This document shows, piece after piece, positions 13,334 to 20,728 of a stretch of 64,000 nucleotides of DNA (the stretch's first letter is position 1; every line of letters begins with the position of its first letter). Location: the NCBI RefSeq assembly GCF_001017125.1, contig NZ_JXOJ01000007.1, forward strand, positions 1 to 64,000, written 5' to 3'. Origin of the DNA: Methanoculleus sediminis. Lineage in GTDB: Archaea; Halobacteriota; Methanomicrobia; Methanomicrobiales; Methanoculleaceae. The translations under genes and the position numbers were made by a program. The notes under the pieces were generated by a model. It was not told where the DNA came from, ran no database searches, and was given only the letters and a program-made list of their open reading frames with translations.

Positions 13334-13642
13334 CCCGTGCACGGATTTCCATCGGATATCGCCATTTGGGGAGGGGCTGACGGGGAGGGGGGCTTGCCCC
13401 CCTCCCCTGTCTCTACCGCATAAGGCTCTACCTGTGACCCCCACCGCCCGCGCTTCGCGCTCCTCCCGCCCCCCAGGGGGGCGGGCAGTGCGTGGCGATA
13501 GGCGACTGGCCGGAGGTGCGATGTTCCTCTGGAACGGAGCTGGAGCAGCGGTAGGAACGACGTTCCATGGGAATGCGACGTTCCGGCAGGAACGGAGTTG
13601 GAGCACCAAAGGTGCGGCTCCCAGTGGAAATCCGTGCACGGG
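13334..13642. mobile_element. MITE-like element with perfect 18-bp terminal inverted repeats
   Basis: CCCGTGCACGGATTTCCA at 13334-13351 is matched by its exact reverse complement at 13625-13642, bounding 309 bp without a convincing gene. Just inside the left end come TATCGCCATTTGGGGAGG and a 12-bp perfect stem, GGGGAGGGGGGC (13382-13393) with GCCCCCCTCCCC (13396-13407). TGGCGATA near 13485-13500 mirrors the left subterminal block. A hairpin array occupies much of the right part. No target-site duplication is evident. The rest of the 13180-14041 gap holds one further hairpin and the promoter of the rhodanese gene. Confidence 0.7.
13520..13622 (+). repeat. Hairpin-module array nested in the 13.3-kb element
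   Basis: Modules in order: GTTCC/GGAAC (loop TCT) beginning near 13523; GTTCC/GGAAT (imperfect) near 13562; GTTCC (13580-13584), loop GGCA, GGAAC (13589-13593); linker GGAGTTGGA; GCACC (13603-13607), loop AAA, GGTGC (13611-13615). It lies between the subterminal TGGCGATA block and the right terminal repeat, the interval that in the 1-72 copy is only about eight bases (GTCACTGG). That suggests the array was inserted into the element. Confidence 0.55.
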
Positions 13643-13702
13643 CTTTGCGACAGAGTTCAAGAAGACATCGGGCTTCGAAATGCGAGCATAAGTGGCATAC
13701 GA

Positions 13703-13719
13703 GAAGACCGAAGGTCTTC
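13703..13719 (+). repeat. Single GAA-loop hairpin module
   Basis: GAAGACC (13703-13709), loop GAA, GGTCTTC (13713-13719), a perfect 7-bp stem followed by GAGCCGCGATGG, which resembles the TCGAG-GCGAC linker of other arrays. It lies 60 bp outside the inverted-repeat element. Confidence 0.55.
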
Positions 13720-13964
13720 GAGCCGCGATGGCAGTGACCGTAAGCACCATCGGACTCCGAGCAACAGCAGATCGGAGGTTGCCAGAGGTGCAACGTCGTC
13801 TCCCCATGAGCAACCCACGAACACCCTTCACACACCCAAACCCCCACCGGCACCTATTGAATCAGCGCGAAAACCTCCAGAGCTCGCCGCTTTAGCAAAC
13901 GTGCTCACCGGAACGCAACGCCCCGGGCTCCCAGACCCCGCCCCCCACTCGATCCTGCACAAAG

Positions 13965-14016
13965 ATATATGTGCTCTCACGCCTGGAGTGACGCGGGCTC
14001 ACCGGCCCCCGGTGAG
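13965..14016 (+). promoter_or_regulatory. TATA box and leader hairpin of the rhodanese gene
   Basis: GATATATG around 13964-13971 is the probable TATA box. Within the expected leader, CTCACCGG (13998-14005) pairs with CCGGTGAG (14009-14016) around a CCC loop, 13 bases before the ribosome binding site GAGGTGA (14029-14035). A role for the hairpin is not shown. Confidence 0.45.
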
Positions 14017-14041
14017 AGTATCCAGCATGAGGTGAGGGAAA

Positions 14042-15004
14042 ATGGAAGAGAAGATGTTTACTCCCGGCGGCATGGAGCGCCTGCAGGCCACGAGCGACCG
14101 GGAGAATATCCCGTATCCCCGTGGAGACGGGAAGGTCAAACTGGTGAACTCGGAGTGGCTGGAGCGTCACTTAACCGACACAAACCTGTCGGTCATCGAC
14201 GTTCAGCCGAACATACACGACTACATCCAGGAGCATGTCCCCGGTGCCGTCTACCTGACCGAAGGCGTCCTGCGGGTGTCAAACCGCGGCTTCCCGGGGT
14301 CGTACAGCCCGAACGCCTGCCTGCAGGAGTCGTTCCGGCGTGCGGGTATCGAGGCCGACTCCCCGGTCGTCGTCTATACCGGGAAAGGCGCGTTCTCCGG
14401 CGCGGGGGACGGACTCGGGCAGACGATGATGGCCTACACCCTGGCGAAATACGGCCACAACGCCGTGTACGTCCTCGACGGGGGAATTGACGCATGGAAG
14501 AGCGAGGGGCGGGAACTCTCGCAGGACTATCCTGCGGTCGAGCCGTCCAGCTTCACCGTCGAGGTCCGGGACGACTACCCCATCGGGTACGAGGAGTTCG
14601 TGCGGATCAAGGACAACGACGATGTGGTCGTGCTCGACGCACGCCCGGCAAAGGTCTATGAAGGGAAGGGACCCTGGCGGAAGGCCGGGCATATCCCCGG
14701 TGCCGTCAACCTGCCCTGGAAGAGCCTGATGCACGAGGCGAACCCGGCACGGCTCAAGTCCAACGACGAACTCGACATGATCCTGGAAGAGCACGGCGTC
14801 GACCGGAGCAAGACGGTCATCTGCTCGTGCGGAACCGGACGGGAGGCCACGAACGAGTTCGTCCTCTTAAAGTGGCTCTACCTCTACCCGAACGTTCGGA
14901 TCTACGAGGGATCGTTCACCGAGTGGGTTACCTATCCGGACAACCCCGTCGTAGAGGGGCCGGATCCCCGAGGGGCGAGAGTCGAGACGGCTCCTGCACG
15001 GTAA
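14042..15004 (+). CDS. Two-domain rhodanese-type sulfurtransferase
   Basis: Transfers sulfane sulfur to an acceptor such as cyanide or a thiol. The 320-residue protein has two rhodanese domains. The C-terminal one carries the active loop ICSCGTGREATN (around 259-270) and the signature AGHIPGAVNLPW. The N-terminal one keeps the fold marker EHVPGAVYL, but its loop, VVVYTGKGAFSGAG, has no cysteine, as is normal for the regulatory half of tandem rhodaneses. GAGGTGA six bases before the ATG decides the start. It stands alone between two repeat-rich gaps. Confidence 0.93.
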   Translation: MEEKMFTPGGMERLQATSDRENIPYPRGDGKVKLVNSEWLERHLTDTNLSVIDVQPNIHDYIQEHVPGAVYLTEGVLRVSNRGFPGSYSPNACLQESFRRAGIEADSPVVVYTGKGAFSGAGDGLGQTMMAYTLAKYGHNAVYVLDGGIDAWKSEGRELSQDYPAVEPSSFTVEVRDDYPIGYEEFVRIKDNDDVVVLDARPAKVYEGKGPWRKAGHIPGAVNLPWKSLMHEANPARLKSNDELDMILEEHGVDRSKTVICSCGTGREATNEFVLLKWLYLYPNVRIYEGSFTEWVTYPDNPVVEGPDPRGARVETAPAR

Positions 15005-15165
15005 TCCTTAAATGCCCGGGCAACCGGCCAAAACCTTTATTTTCTACATTTCCCAAACAGAAATCATTAAATATTAGACTGCACTAGATAGACCTAGAGA
15101 GATTTGGATCCACACAAGACACTTCCCCCCTTGACGTCGTCTTTTCGTGTATCCTCTTCTCTCTA

Positions 15166-15273
15166 AATGCGACGGTCCGAAGGACCGGAGCTCGAGAAAA
15201 CACGAAGTGTTTTCGAGTTGCGAGGTTCCGCAGGAACCGAGCAGGAGCACCATTAGGTGCGACTTGCGACGGG
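15166..15273 (+). repeat. Four-hairpin module array
   Basis: In order: CGGTCC/GGACCG with loop GAA (15173-15187); linker GAGCTCGA; GAAAACAC/GTGTTTTC with loop GAA (15196-15214); linker GAGTTGCGA; GGTTCC/GGAACC with loop GCA (15224-15238); linker GAGCAGGA; GCACC/GGTGC with loop ATTA (15247-15260); then GACTTGCGAC. Every stem is perfect. Of the rest of the 15005-15736 gap, 15005-15165 shows nothing I can name; 15274-15736 holds a palindrome, a stem-loop and one doubtful small ORF, listed separately. Confidence 0.7.
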
Positions 15274-15461
15274 TCGGATCACCGCAGGCACGAAACCGCA
15301 TTTCTTCCGGGATTACCGTCCACCGGCAGGCAGGTCTCCGCGACGCACCACCGCGTTTTACCGAGCAAGAACGTCTTCAGGACCGCCGATTCTTTGATAA
15401 CCCGACATCTCCCGTATCCAGGCAACATTTATGTTCACCCGCCGCCATTACACTCTTCGTG

Positions 15462-15511
15462 GATAGTACTATCGCCGGGATCGATCCCATGGACGACGAA
15501 GATCCCGGCGA
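15462..15511. repeat. Palindrome plus long inverted repeat upstream of the DUF389 gene
   Basis: GATAGTACTATC (15462-15473) is a perfect 12-bp palindrome. It merges into TCGCCGGGATC (15472-15482), which is exactly complementary to GATCCCGGCGA (15501-15511) across an 18-base loop. A protein-binding site or an mRNA structure are both possible. Confidence 0.5.
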
Positions 15512-15740
15512 TAACGCGACGGAGGGCGCCGTGGCGACATTTTTCATCCTGGAACATCCGTATTGCCACGTAGCGGAGCACTGCCTCCGTGCGCCTGCCG
15601 ACTATTATGGTGCAGCACCCGCCTCTGCAGGATCGGCTCCCGGGGAGAGTCTGCGGCCGGGCACACGGTATGAAACGGACCGGGAGGCGTGGGAACTTAC
15701 GCGTATCGGCGGAGCCGCCGACGGCCGGGTGGAGACATGA
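15489..15740 (+). CDS. Doubtful small ORF ending in an ATGA overlap with DUF389 gene
   Basis: An 83-codon frame starting at an ATG in the loop of the stem-loop above, acidic at its N-terminus (MDDEDPGDNATEG). Its TGA overlaps the ATG of the next gene by 4 bases, the usual mark of coupled translation. Against it: no ribosome binding site, no recognisable domain, and a third-position composition less biased than true neighbours. It may be leader sequence only. Confidence 0.2.
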   Translation: MDDEDPGDNATEGAVATFFILEHPYCHVAEHCLRAPADYYGAAPASAGSAPGESLRPGTRYETDREAWELTRIGGAADGRVET

Positions 15741-16711
15741 AGAAGATCGTCGTTCACGTGCGCGAAGACGGGCACGAAAAGATAGAAGCGGTTCTCGAGG
15801 GGCTTCACTATACGGTATCGCTCGTTCAGGACGTCTACCAGATCACCATATACACGCCGGACGAGAACCTCGACGAGCTGATCGAGAAGCTCCAGAGCGT
15901 GCTCGATCTCCGGTACAACGAGAACATGATCGAGGTCTCGAAACCCGAGTTCGTCATCTCGTCGCTCCTGAAACGTGCCGAAAAAAAGGTCGAGGAGAAG
16001 GAAGAGAAGACGCCGGTCGAAAAGCTGGTCGACCAGGTCAAGGGTTACAGCGAACTCGATCTCGAAAAACTCGCGCTGACGTCCATCGCCGGGCTGGTGG
16101 CCCTCTCCGGCCTGCTGCTCGACAACCAGACGATCATCATCGGGGCGATGCTCCTCTCCCCGATCATGGGCCCGATCTACGGGTTCTCCGTCTATGCCGC
16201 CCTCGGCAATATCCAGAACGCCACGCGCTGCCTCGGCGTGCTCGCGGCGCTGCTCCTGGGCGTCTTCATCCTCTCCGCGATCGCCAGTTTCCTGATCAAC
16301 CTCATCATACCGCTCACGATGACCGAAGAGATCGCCACGCGCCTCGTGTTGAACCCCATCTACAGCCTGATGGCGGTCTTCCTCGGCTTCGCGGCGGCGC
16401 TGGCGTTCAGCAAGGGCACGACGGAGGTGATCGCCGGCGTCGCCATCGCCGCCGCCATCATCCCGCCGACGGTGGTGTCCGGCCTCGTCCTGGTGCTCCA
16501 GCCGATGAGCCTGATCACGTCCGGGGTGCTGGTTGCCGGACAGATCGTCGGGCTGATAGCGGGCGCGCTCGTCGCCGTGGTCCTGATGAAGATAGAGCCC
16601 CGGGCTCCCCAGGACAAGGCCGCCGCACGGCGATACCGGATCGGGTCGATCGTAACGACCGTGATCCTCTTCACCCTGCTTCTCTGGATCACGGCGCTCA
16701 TGTGGATGTAA
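15737..16711 (+). CDS. DUF389 / TIGR00341 membrane protein
   Basis: A 324-residue protein with a cytoplasmic N-terminal domain of about 110 residues (MKKIVVHVREDG, then a charged, KVEEKEEKTP-rich segment) and a C-terminal DUF389 membrane domain. That domain shows LTSIAGLVALSGLLLDNQTIIIGAMLLSPIMGPIYG and four or five further spans, ending with TTVILFTLLLWITALMWM. The family is of unknown function, with transport suggested by its topology. The ATG at 15737 after GGTGGA was chosen; an upstream TTG-type frame at 15689 adds only low-complexity arginine-rich sequence. Confidence 0.88.
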   Translation: MKKIVVHVREDGHEKIEAVLEGLHYTVSLVQDVYQITIYTPDENLDELIEKLQSVLDLRYNENMIEVSKPEFVISSLLKRAEKKVEEKEEKTPVEKLVDQVKGYSELDLEKLALTSIAGLVALSGLLLDNQTIIIGAMLLSPIMGPIYGFSVYAALGNIQNATRCLGVLAALLLGVFILSAIASFLINLIIPLTMTEEIATRLVLNPIYSLMAVFLGFAAALAFSKGTTEVIAGVAIAAAIIPPTVVSGLVLVLQPMSLITSGVLVAGQIVGLIAGALVAVVLMKIEPRAPQDKAAARRYRIGSIVTTVILFTLLLWITALMWM

Positions 16712-16797
16712 CCACGGTATTCGTCCGCCGACAACCGTGCGATAGGGCGCTCCCGAAAAATCTATACAGATATAGTTGCCCCCTGAAAATACCGGCG

Positions 16798-16827
16798 GCA
16801 TATATACTCCGCAGAACGCATATATCC
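16798..16827 (+). promoter_or_regulatory. TATA boxes of the AbrB-PhoU regulator gene
   Basis: CATATATAC at 16799-16807 and CATATATCC at 16819-16827 precede the ATG at 16853. The proximal box is about 26 bases from the ATG and would give an almost leaderless transcript; the distal one would give a leader of about 20 nt. No ribosome binding site is apparent. Confidence 0.5.
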
Positions 16828-16852
16828 TACCGGCACCAACGCCTACCAACCC

Positions 16853-17860
16853 ATGGAGATCAGAAAAGTCCAGATCACCGGCGGTTCGTCGTACATCGTA
16901 TCCCTGCCGAAACAGTGGATCCGGTCCGCGAACATCCAGAAGAACGATCCGGTCGGGCTGGTCGTGCAGCCCGACGGATCGCTCCTGATCACCCCGAAGA
17001 TCAGCGGCGAGTCGGCCCACCGGACCAGGGTCTTCGAGGTAGGAGCCGCGACCGACCGCACCTACCTGCTCCGCCTCCTTGTAGGGGCGTACATTGCCGG
17101 ATTCACGACCATCCGTCTTGAGGCGAAAGGAAGGATGCCGCCGTTCATCCTGCAGCTCGTCCGGGAGTTCACGCAGATGGCGATCGGGCAGGAGGTGGTC
17201 GGCGAGACGGATTCCTCGATAACGATCAAGGATCTCCTCAACCCCGCAGAGATGCCGTTCGAGAACACCATCAAAAGGATGCACCTCTTGGCGCGAGGCA
17301 TGCAGCAGGACGCGATGGCCGCGATACGGGGGCATGATACGGCTCTTGCGGGCGACGTCATCGTAAGGGACACGGAGGTCGACCGGCTGCACTGGCTCAT
17401 CGCGCGGCAGGACAATCTCATCGCGAACGACGCCACACTCGCGCGCCGGATGGGGATCCCGGTAACCCGGGCGGCGTACTGCTTCCAGGTAAGCAGGATC
17501 ATCGAGCGGATTGCCGACCACGCCACCCGGGTCGCGCACAATGCCCTCCTCCTGATCGACCGGGAGATCGAGGCGGCAACGCTCGACCTCATGGACGAAT
17601 CAAGCGCGCTTGCCCTGCAGATCTTTTCGTGGAGCATGGAGGCGTTTCACGCGGGGGACGTCGCAAAGGCGAACACGACGCTTCAGAGGGTGCGCGACCT
17701 CGAGGAGATGACCCGCGATATCAATGCCCGGGTGCTCCGGTTCGATGCGGTGACGGCAATCCCGACGGGGCAGATTGCAGACAGCATCCGGCGGATCGGA
17801 GAATATTCCGGCGACATCTGTGAGAGCGTCATCAACTATACCGTCGGGCAGACGGCCTGA
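16853..17860 (+). CDS. AbrB-PhoU phosphate-uptake-type regulator
   Basis: A 335-residue protein. Residues 1-50 form a SpoVT-AbrB DNA-binding swapped hairpin (MEIRKVQITGGSSYIVSLPKQWI). The rest contains two PhoU-like helical repeats (MPFENTIKRMHLLARGMQ, RDTEVDRLHWLIARQDN, SRIIERIADHATRVAHNALL). PhoU repeats bind metal ions and modulate phosphate transport or signalling; with AbrB attached the protein probably acts directly as a transcription regulator. No pst transport genes are adjacent, so the target is unknown. The SLC13-type permease gene follows in the same direction. Confidence 0.88.
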   Translation: MEIRKVQITGGSSYIVSLPKQWIRSANIQKNDPVGLVVQPDGSLLITPKISGESAHRTRVFEVGAATDRTYLLRLLVGAYIAGFTTIRLEAKGRMPPFILQLVREFTQMAIGQEVVGETDSSITIKDLLNPAEMPFENTIKRMHLLARGMQQDAMAAIRGHDTALAGDVIVRDTEVDRLHWLIARQDNLIANDATLARRMGIPVTRAAYCFQVSRIIERIADHATRVAHNALLLIDREIEAATLDLMDESSALALQIFSWSMEAFHAGDVAKANTTLQRVRDLEEMTRDINARVLRFDAVTAIPTGQIADSIRRIGEYSGDICESVINYTVGQTA

Positions 17861-17943
17861 AGGTCCGTCGGCCCCGGCAGTTCCTTTTTTCGGGCAGAGA
17901 GCAAACCAATCGATTGCACGCAAGTATCTTCACCGGCGATATC

Positions 17944-19197
17944 ATGGGCACACTCATCCCGCTCGTCGTTCTTGTCATCGTCTTCCTCCTGATCGCGATC
18001 AGAAAGATCGGGAACGTCGACTTCCGCATCTGGCAGGTGATGCTCCTCGGCGCGGCGGCCGTCCTCGCGACGGGATCGATCGCGCCGCTCGATGCGCTCG
18101 CGTCGATCAACCTCGACGTGATGCTCTTCCTCTTCTTCATGTTCGTGATCGGGGAGGCGCTCGCGTCGAGCGGCTACCTCTACCACCTCTCCTTTCGCCT
18201 CTTCTCGCGGGCGGGGTCGGTCCGGCATCTGGTCGTCCTCATCCTCATCGGCGCAGGCGTCCTCTCGGCGCTCCTGATGAACGACACGCTCGCGGTCGTC
18301 GGCACCCCGCTGATGCTCTACTTCGCCCGGCGGCACGGCATCTCCCCAAAACTCCTGCTGCTCGCTCTTGCGTTCGCCGTCACGACGGGAAGCGTCTTAA
18401 GCCCCATCGGGAACCCGCAGAACCTTCTCATCGCGCTCTCGGGCGACATTGCAAACCCGTTCATCACGTTCCCCCTCTACCTCGCCGTCCCGACGGCGAT
18501 CTCCCTCCTGCTCGCTTACGCCTTCCTCTGCCGGGCGTTCCCGGCCGAACTCAACTCCACCGTTCCGCTGGTTCACCGCGAGGAGACGATCTGTGATCCC
18601 GCCCTCGCGGCCCTCGCCCGCCTCTCGCTCATCCTGCTCGTCATCATGATCGCAGTTAGAATAGCGGCGGTGATGCTCGTCCCGGGCATCGATATCCCGC
18701 TGACCGGGATCGCGGCCGTTGCGGCAATCCCCATCCTTGCCGGGAGCGGGCGGCGGTTCGAGATCCTCCGCCGGATCGACTGGCCGACACTGGTCTTTTT
18801 CGCCTCCCTCTTCGTCCTCATGGCGAGTGTCTGGCAGTCGGGATTCGTCCAGCCGCTCATCGAAGGGAGTTCGCTCGATCCCGGCGCCGTCACCGTCATC
18901 GTCGCAACAGGCGTCGTCGTCTCCCAGTTCATCTCGAACGTCCCCTTCGTCGCCCTCTTCCTCCCCGTCCTCTCCCACATCGGGACGTCCACCGTCGGGT
19001 TGATGGCGCTTGCGGCCGGCAGCACCATCGCCGGGAACATGCTGATCCTCGGCGCGGCAAGCAACGTCATCGTCATCCAGGGTGCGGAGAAGGAGGGCGA
19101 GACGCTGACATTCGCCGAGTTTGCGCGGGTCGGCGTCCCGCTCACCCTCGCCCAGGCAGTCGTTTACGTGGTCTGGCTCTCGCTCATCCCGGCGTGA
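17944..19197 (+). CDS. SLC13/ArsB-type ion permease
   Basis: A 417-residue integral membrane protein of about 10-12 spans from the ion-transporter superfamily that includes SLC13 and ArsB. Family marks include LNDTLAVV-like LLMNDTLAVVGTPLML near 110, SVLSPIGNPQNLL near 165 and, in the second inverted half, QFISNVPFVALFLP with AAGSTIAGNMLILGAASNVIV. The repeated N-P/N-V hairpin motifs are the substrate-binding tips. Substrate (dicarboxylate, sulfate, arsenite or other anion) cannot be told from sequence. I chose the ATG at 17944; an upstream TTG at 17914 adds ten polar residues. Confidence 0.85.
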   Translation: MGTLIPLVVLVIVFLLIAIRKIGNVDFRIWQVMLLGAAAVLATGSIAPLDALASINLDVMLFLFFMFVIGEALASSGYLYHLSFRLFSRAGSVRHLVVLILIGAGVLSALLMNDTLAVVGTPLMLYFARRHGISPKLLLLALAFAVTTGSVLSPIGNPQNLLIALSGDIANPFITFPLYLAVPTAISLLLAYAFLCRAFPAELNSTVPLVHREETICDPALAALARLSLILLVIMIAVRIAAVMLVPGIDIPLTGIAAVAAIPILAGSGRRFEILRRIDWPTLVFFASLFVLMASVWQSGFVQPLIEGSSLDPGAVTVIVATGVVVSQFISNVPFVALFLPVLSHIGTSTVGLMALAAGSTIAGNMLILGAASNVIVIQGAEKEGETLTFAEFARVGVPLTLAQAVVYVVWLSLIPA

Positions 19198-19204
19198 GGG
19201 GAGG

Positions 19205-20080
19205 TCAGGGCCCAAACGACTCCATCGACCCCGGAACCGCCCCGAGATCCAGGTATATCGAGCCGAACCGGACGGACGCGGCGGCGGCCGGGTCGAAGGG
19301 CGGGGCGAAGACTTCGAGCCGCCGCCCTCCGGGATGCAGGTCCTCGACGATGCCGAGGGCGACGACGAAGTTCTCGGGATCGTTCAAGGAGACCAGACGC
19401 CCGGCGACACCGCGGGGGTTTCTCATGTCGGGCACCCTGCCCTGGAGCCCGAGACCGCGGAGCGGGATCTCCTGCACGTTTGCGTCGGCAAAATAGGATA
19501 AGAACCGTTCCTCGCGGTAACGCCGCCGGGCGGCGGCAGGCCGGACGACGACCGCAGGGGAGACAGCCATCCGGTGGACTGCAACCCCCGGGCGGCGGGA
19601 AAAGTTCGCGAGCAGCCGTTCGAGCTCCCGGCCGCGCTGGAGCGCGACGATACGGGTGGGACGGAGGAGATCGATCATCTGGAACTGGAACTCGATCCCC
19701 ACCCCGCCGGAGACGAGCCCGGGCGAGTCGATGACGGTGACGCGAGCCCCACATTCGTCGGCCTTCTCGACGAGGCGTTTTGCTCCCGTGATGGTCTGGA
19801 CGAAGTGTCCGCCCGGGGACGTCGAACCGACGAACCGGAGATAGGGGTCCGACGGGCCGGGATAGGCGGCCATCCCCTCGGTCGTCGGCGGACCGATCCG
19901 GGACTGCCCTGTGTCGCAGTCCACGTATGCCGTCCTCGTCTGCGCCGCCGTATCGACGAGATACCGGCAGAGCGTTGTCTTCCCGCTGTCCGTCGATCCG
20001 ACGACGTATACGCGCTCCCCGGCATCCGACCCCCGGAGCGCCGCGGCGAGGTCTTCCCATCCTTCCCCGATGCTGATCAA
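19205..20080 (-). CDS. Clp1-family polynucleotide 5'-hydroxyl kinase
   Basis: P-loop kinase of the Clp1/Grc3/Nol9 family, which phosphorylates 5'-hydroxyl ends of RNA or DNA during RNA processing. The 291-residue protein has Walker A VGSTDSGKTTLCRYL (about 27-41), AYVDCDTGQSRIGPPTT (the family's Walker B-like DxDxGQ motif) and the clamp-region segment VIDSPGLVSG. The C-terminal third is a small beta domain beginning near RGLGLQGRVPDMRNPRGVAGRLVSL. Convergent with the permease gene, with only 7 bp between stops. Confidence 0.88.
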   Translation of the reverse strand: MISIGEGWEDLAAALRGSDAGERVYVVGSTDSGKTTLCRYLVDTAAQTRTAYVDCDTGQSRIGPPTTEGMAAYPGPSDPYLRFVGSTSPGGHFVQTITGAKRLVEKADECGARVTVIDSPGLVSGGVGIEFQFQMIDLLRPTRIVALQRGRELERLLANFSRRPGVAVHRMAVSPAVVVRPAAARRRYREERFLSYFADANVQEIPLRGLGLQGRVPDMRNPRGVAGRLVSLNDPENFVVALGIVEDLHPGGRRLEVFAPPFDPAAAASVRFGSIYLDLGAVPGSMESFGP

Positions 20081-20205
20081 ACCGGTACGCCTCCCTGGAG
20101 GAACTGTTGCGCTCGAGAGTTATAGTGCTTGGCGCAACGCCCCGCACGAAGGCCGCATCCCACCCGGGAGAGGCTTTATCTTGAGGGTGTCCCTACCCGC
20201 AGGCC

Positions 20206-20727
20206 ATGGACAGAACGCCAGCAACCACCGAACCGGTGCCCGCAGCCCTCGGCAGGACGTTTCCCACCCTCATGGCAGCGTCCCTCTCAGGCAGGGTCGT
20301 CACCCTCCCCGATGACGCGGGAGGCGACGTCTCGCTCGTCGTCCTCGTCTTCCTCGAGTCCGCCGGGCCGATGGCGGAGTCCTGGAGCGGCCCGTTCTCC
20401 GGAGCGTTCACCGGGAATCCCCGGGTGAAGACCTACCTCGCTCTGGTCGTCGGCGACAGCCTCATCGGGAGTTCCCTCGCCGATCGCATCCGGCAGGGAC
20501 TCGCGGGCGGCACCTCGCCCGCAGAGCACGACCGGGTGCTGATCTTCCCGGAGGATATCGAGCGGTGCCGGCGGGCCTACGCGATCGGCGACCCCTCGCT
20601 CGCCTACATCTACCTCCTGGACGGGCGCGGGATCATCCGCTGGATGGAGAAAGGGACCGCAACGCCGGAAGGGCTCGCCGACCTGCTCGATACCGCCGGA
20701 ACGATGCTCGAACCGCTTCTTACGTAA
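20206..20727 (+). CDS. Thioredoxin-fold protein resembling ATP10
   Basis: A 173-residue soluble protein without a signal peptide. The layout LGRTFPTLMAASLSGRVVTLPDDAGGDVSLVVLVFLESAGPMAESW resembles the redoxin-like ATP10 family, with LAYIYLLDGRGIIRWMEKGTATPEGLADLL as the C-terminal thioredoxin-fold strands. There is no CxxC, so it is not a thiol oxidoreductase. ATP10 in mitochondria helps assemble ATP synthase; any such role here is speculative. It is divergent from the Clp1-like gene and ends one base before the convergent membrane-protein gene. Confidence 0.6.
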   Translation: MDRTPATTEPVPAALGRTFPTLMAASLSGRVVTLPDDAGGDVSLVVLVFLESAGPMAESWSGPFSGAFTGNPRVKTYLALVVGDSLIGSSLADRIRQGLAGGTSPAEHDRVLIFPEDIERCRRAYAIGDPSLAYIYLLDGRGIIRWMEKGTATPEGLADLLDTAGTMLEPLLT

Positions 20728-20728
20728 C

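Noticed and set aside
13293-13895. Small ORFs in the 13.3-13.9 kb gap
   Set aside because: They run through inverted repeats, lack ribosome binding sites and domains, and their translations mirror the repeat units.
15605-17539. Long minus-strand frame of 644 codons
   Set aside because: It is antisense to the DUF389 and AbrB-PhoU genes, both with clear family motifs; the frame is arginine/aspartate-rich, as expected for shadows of GC-rich genes.
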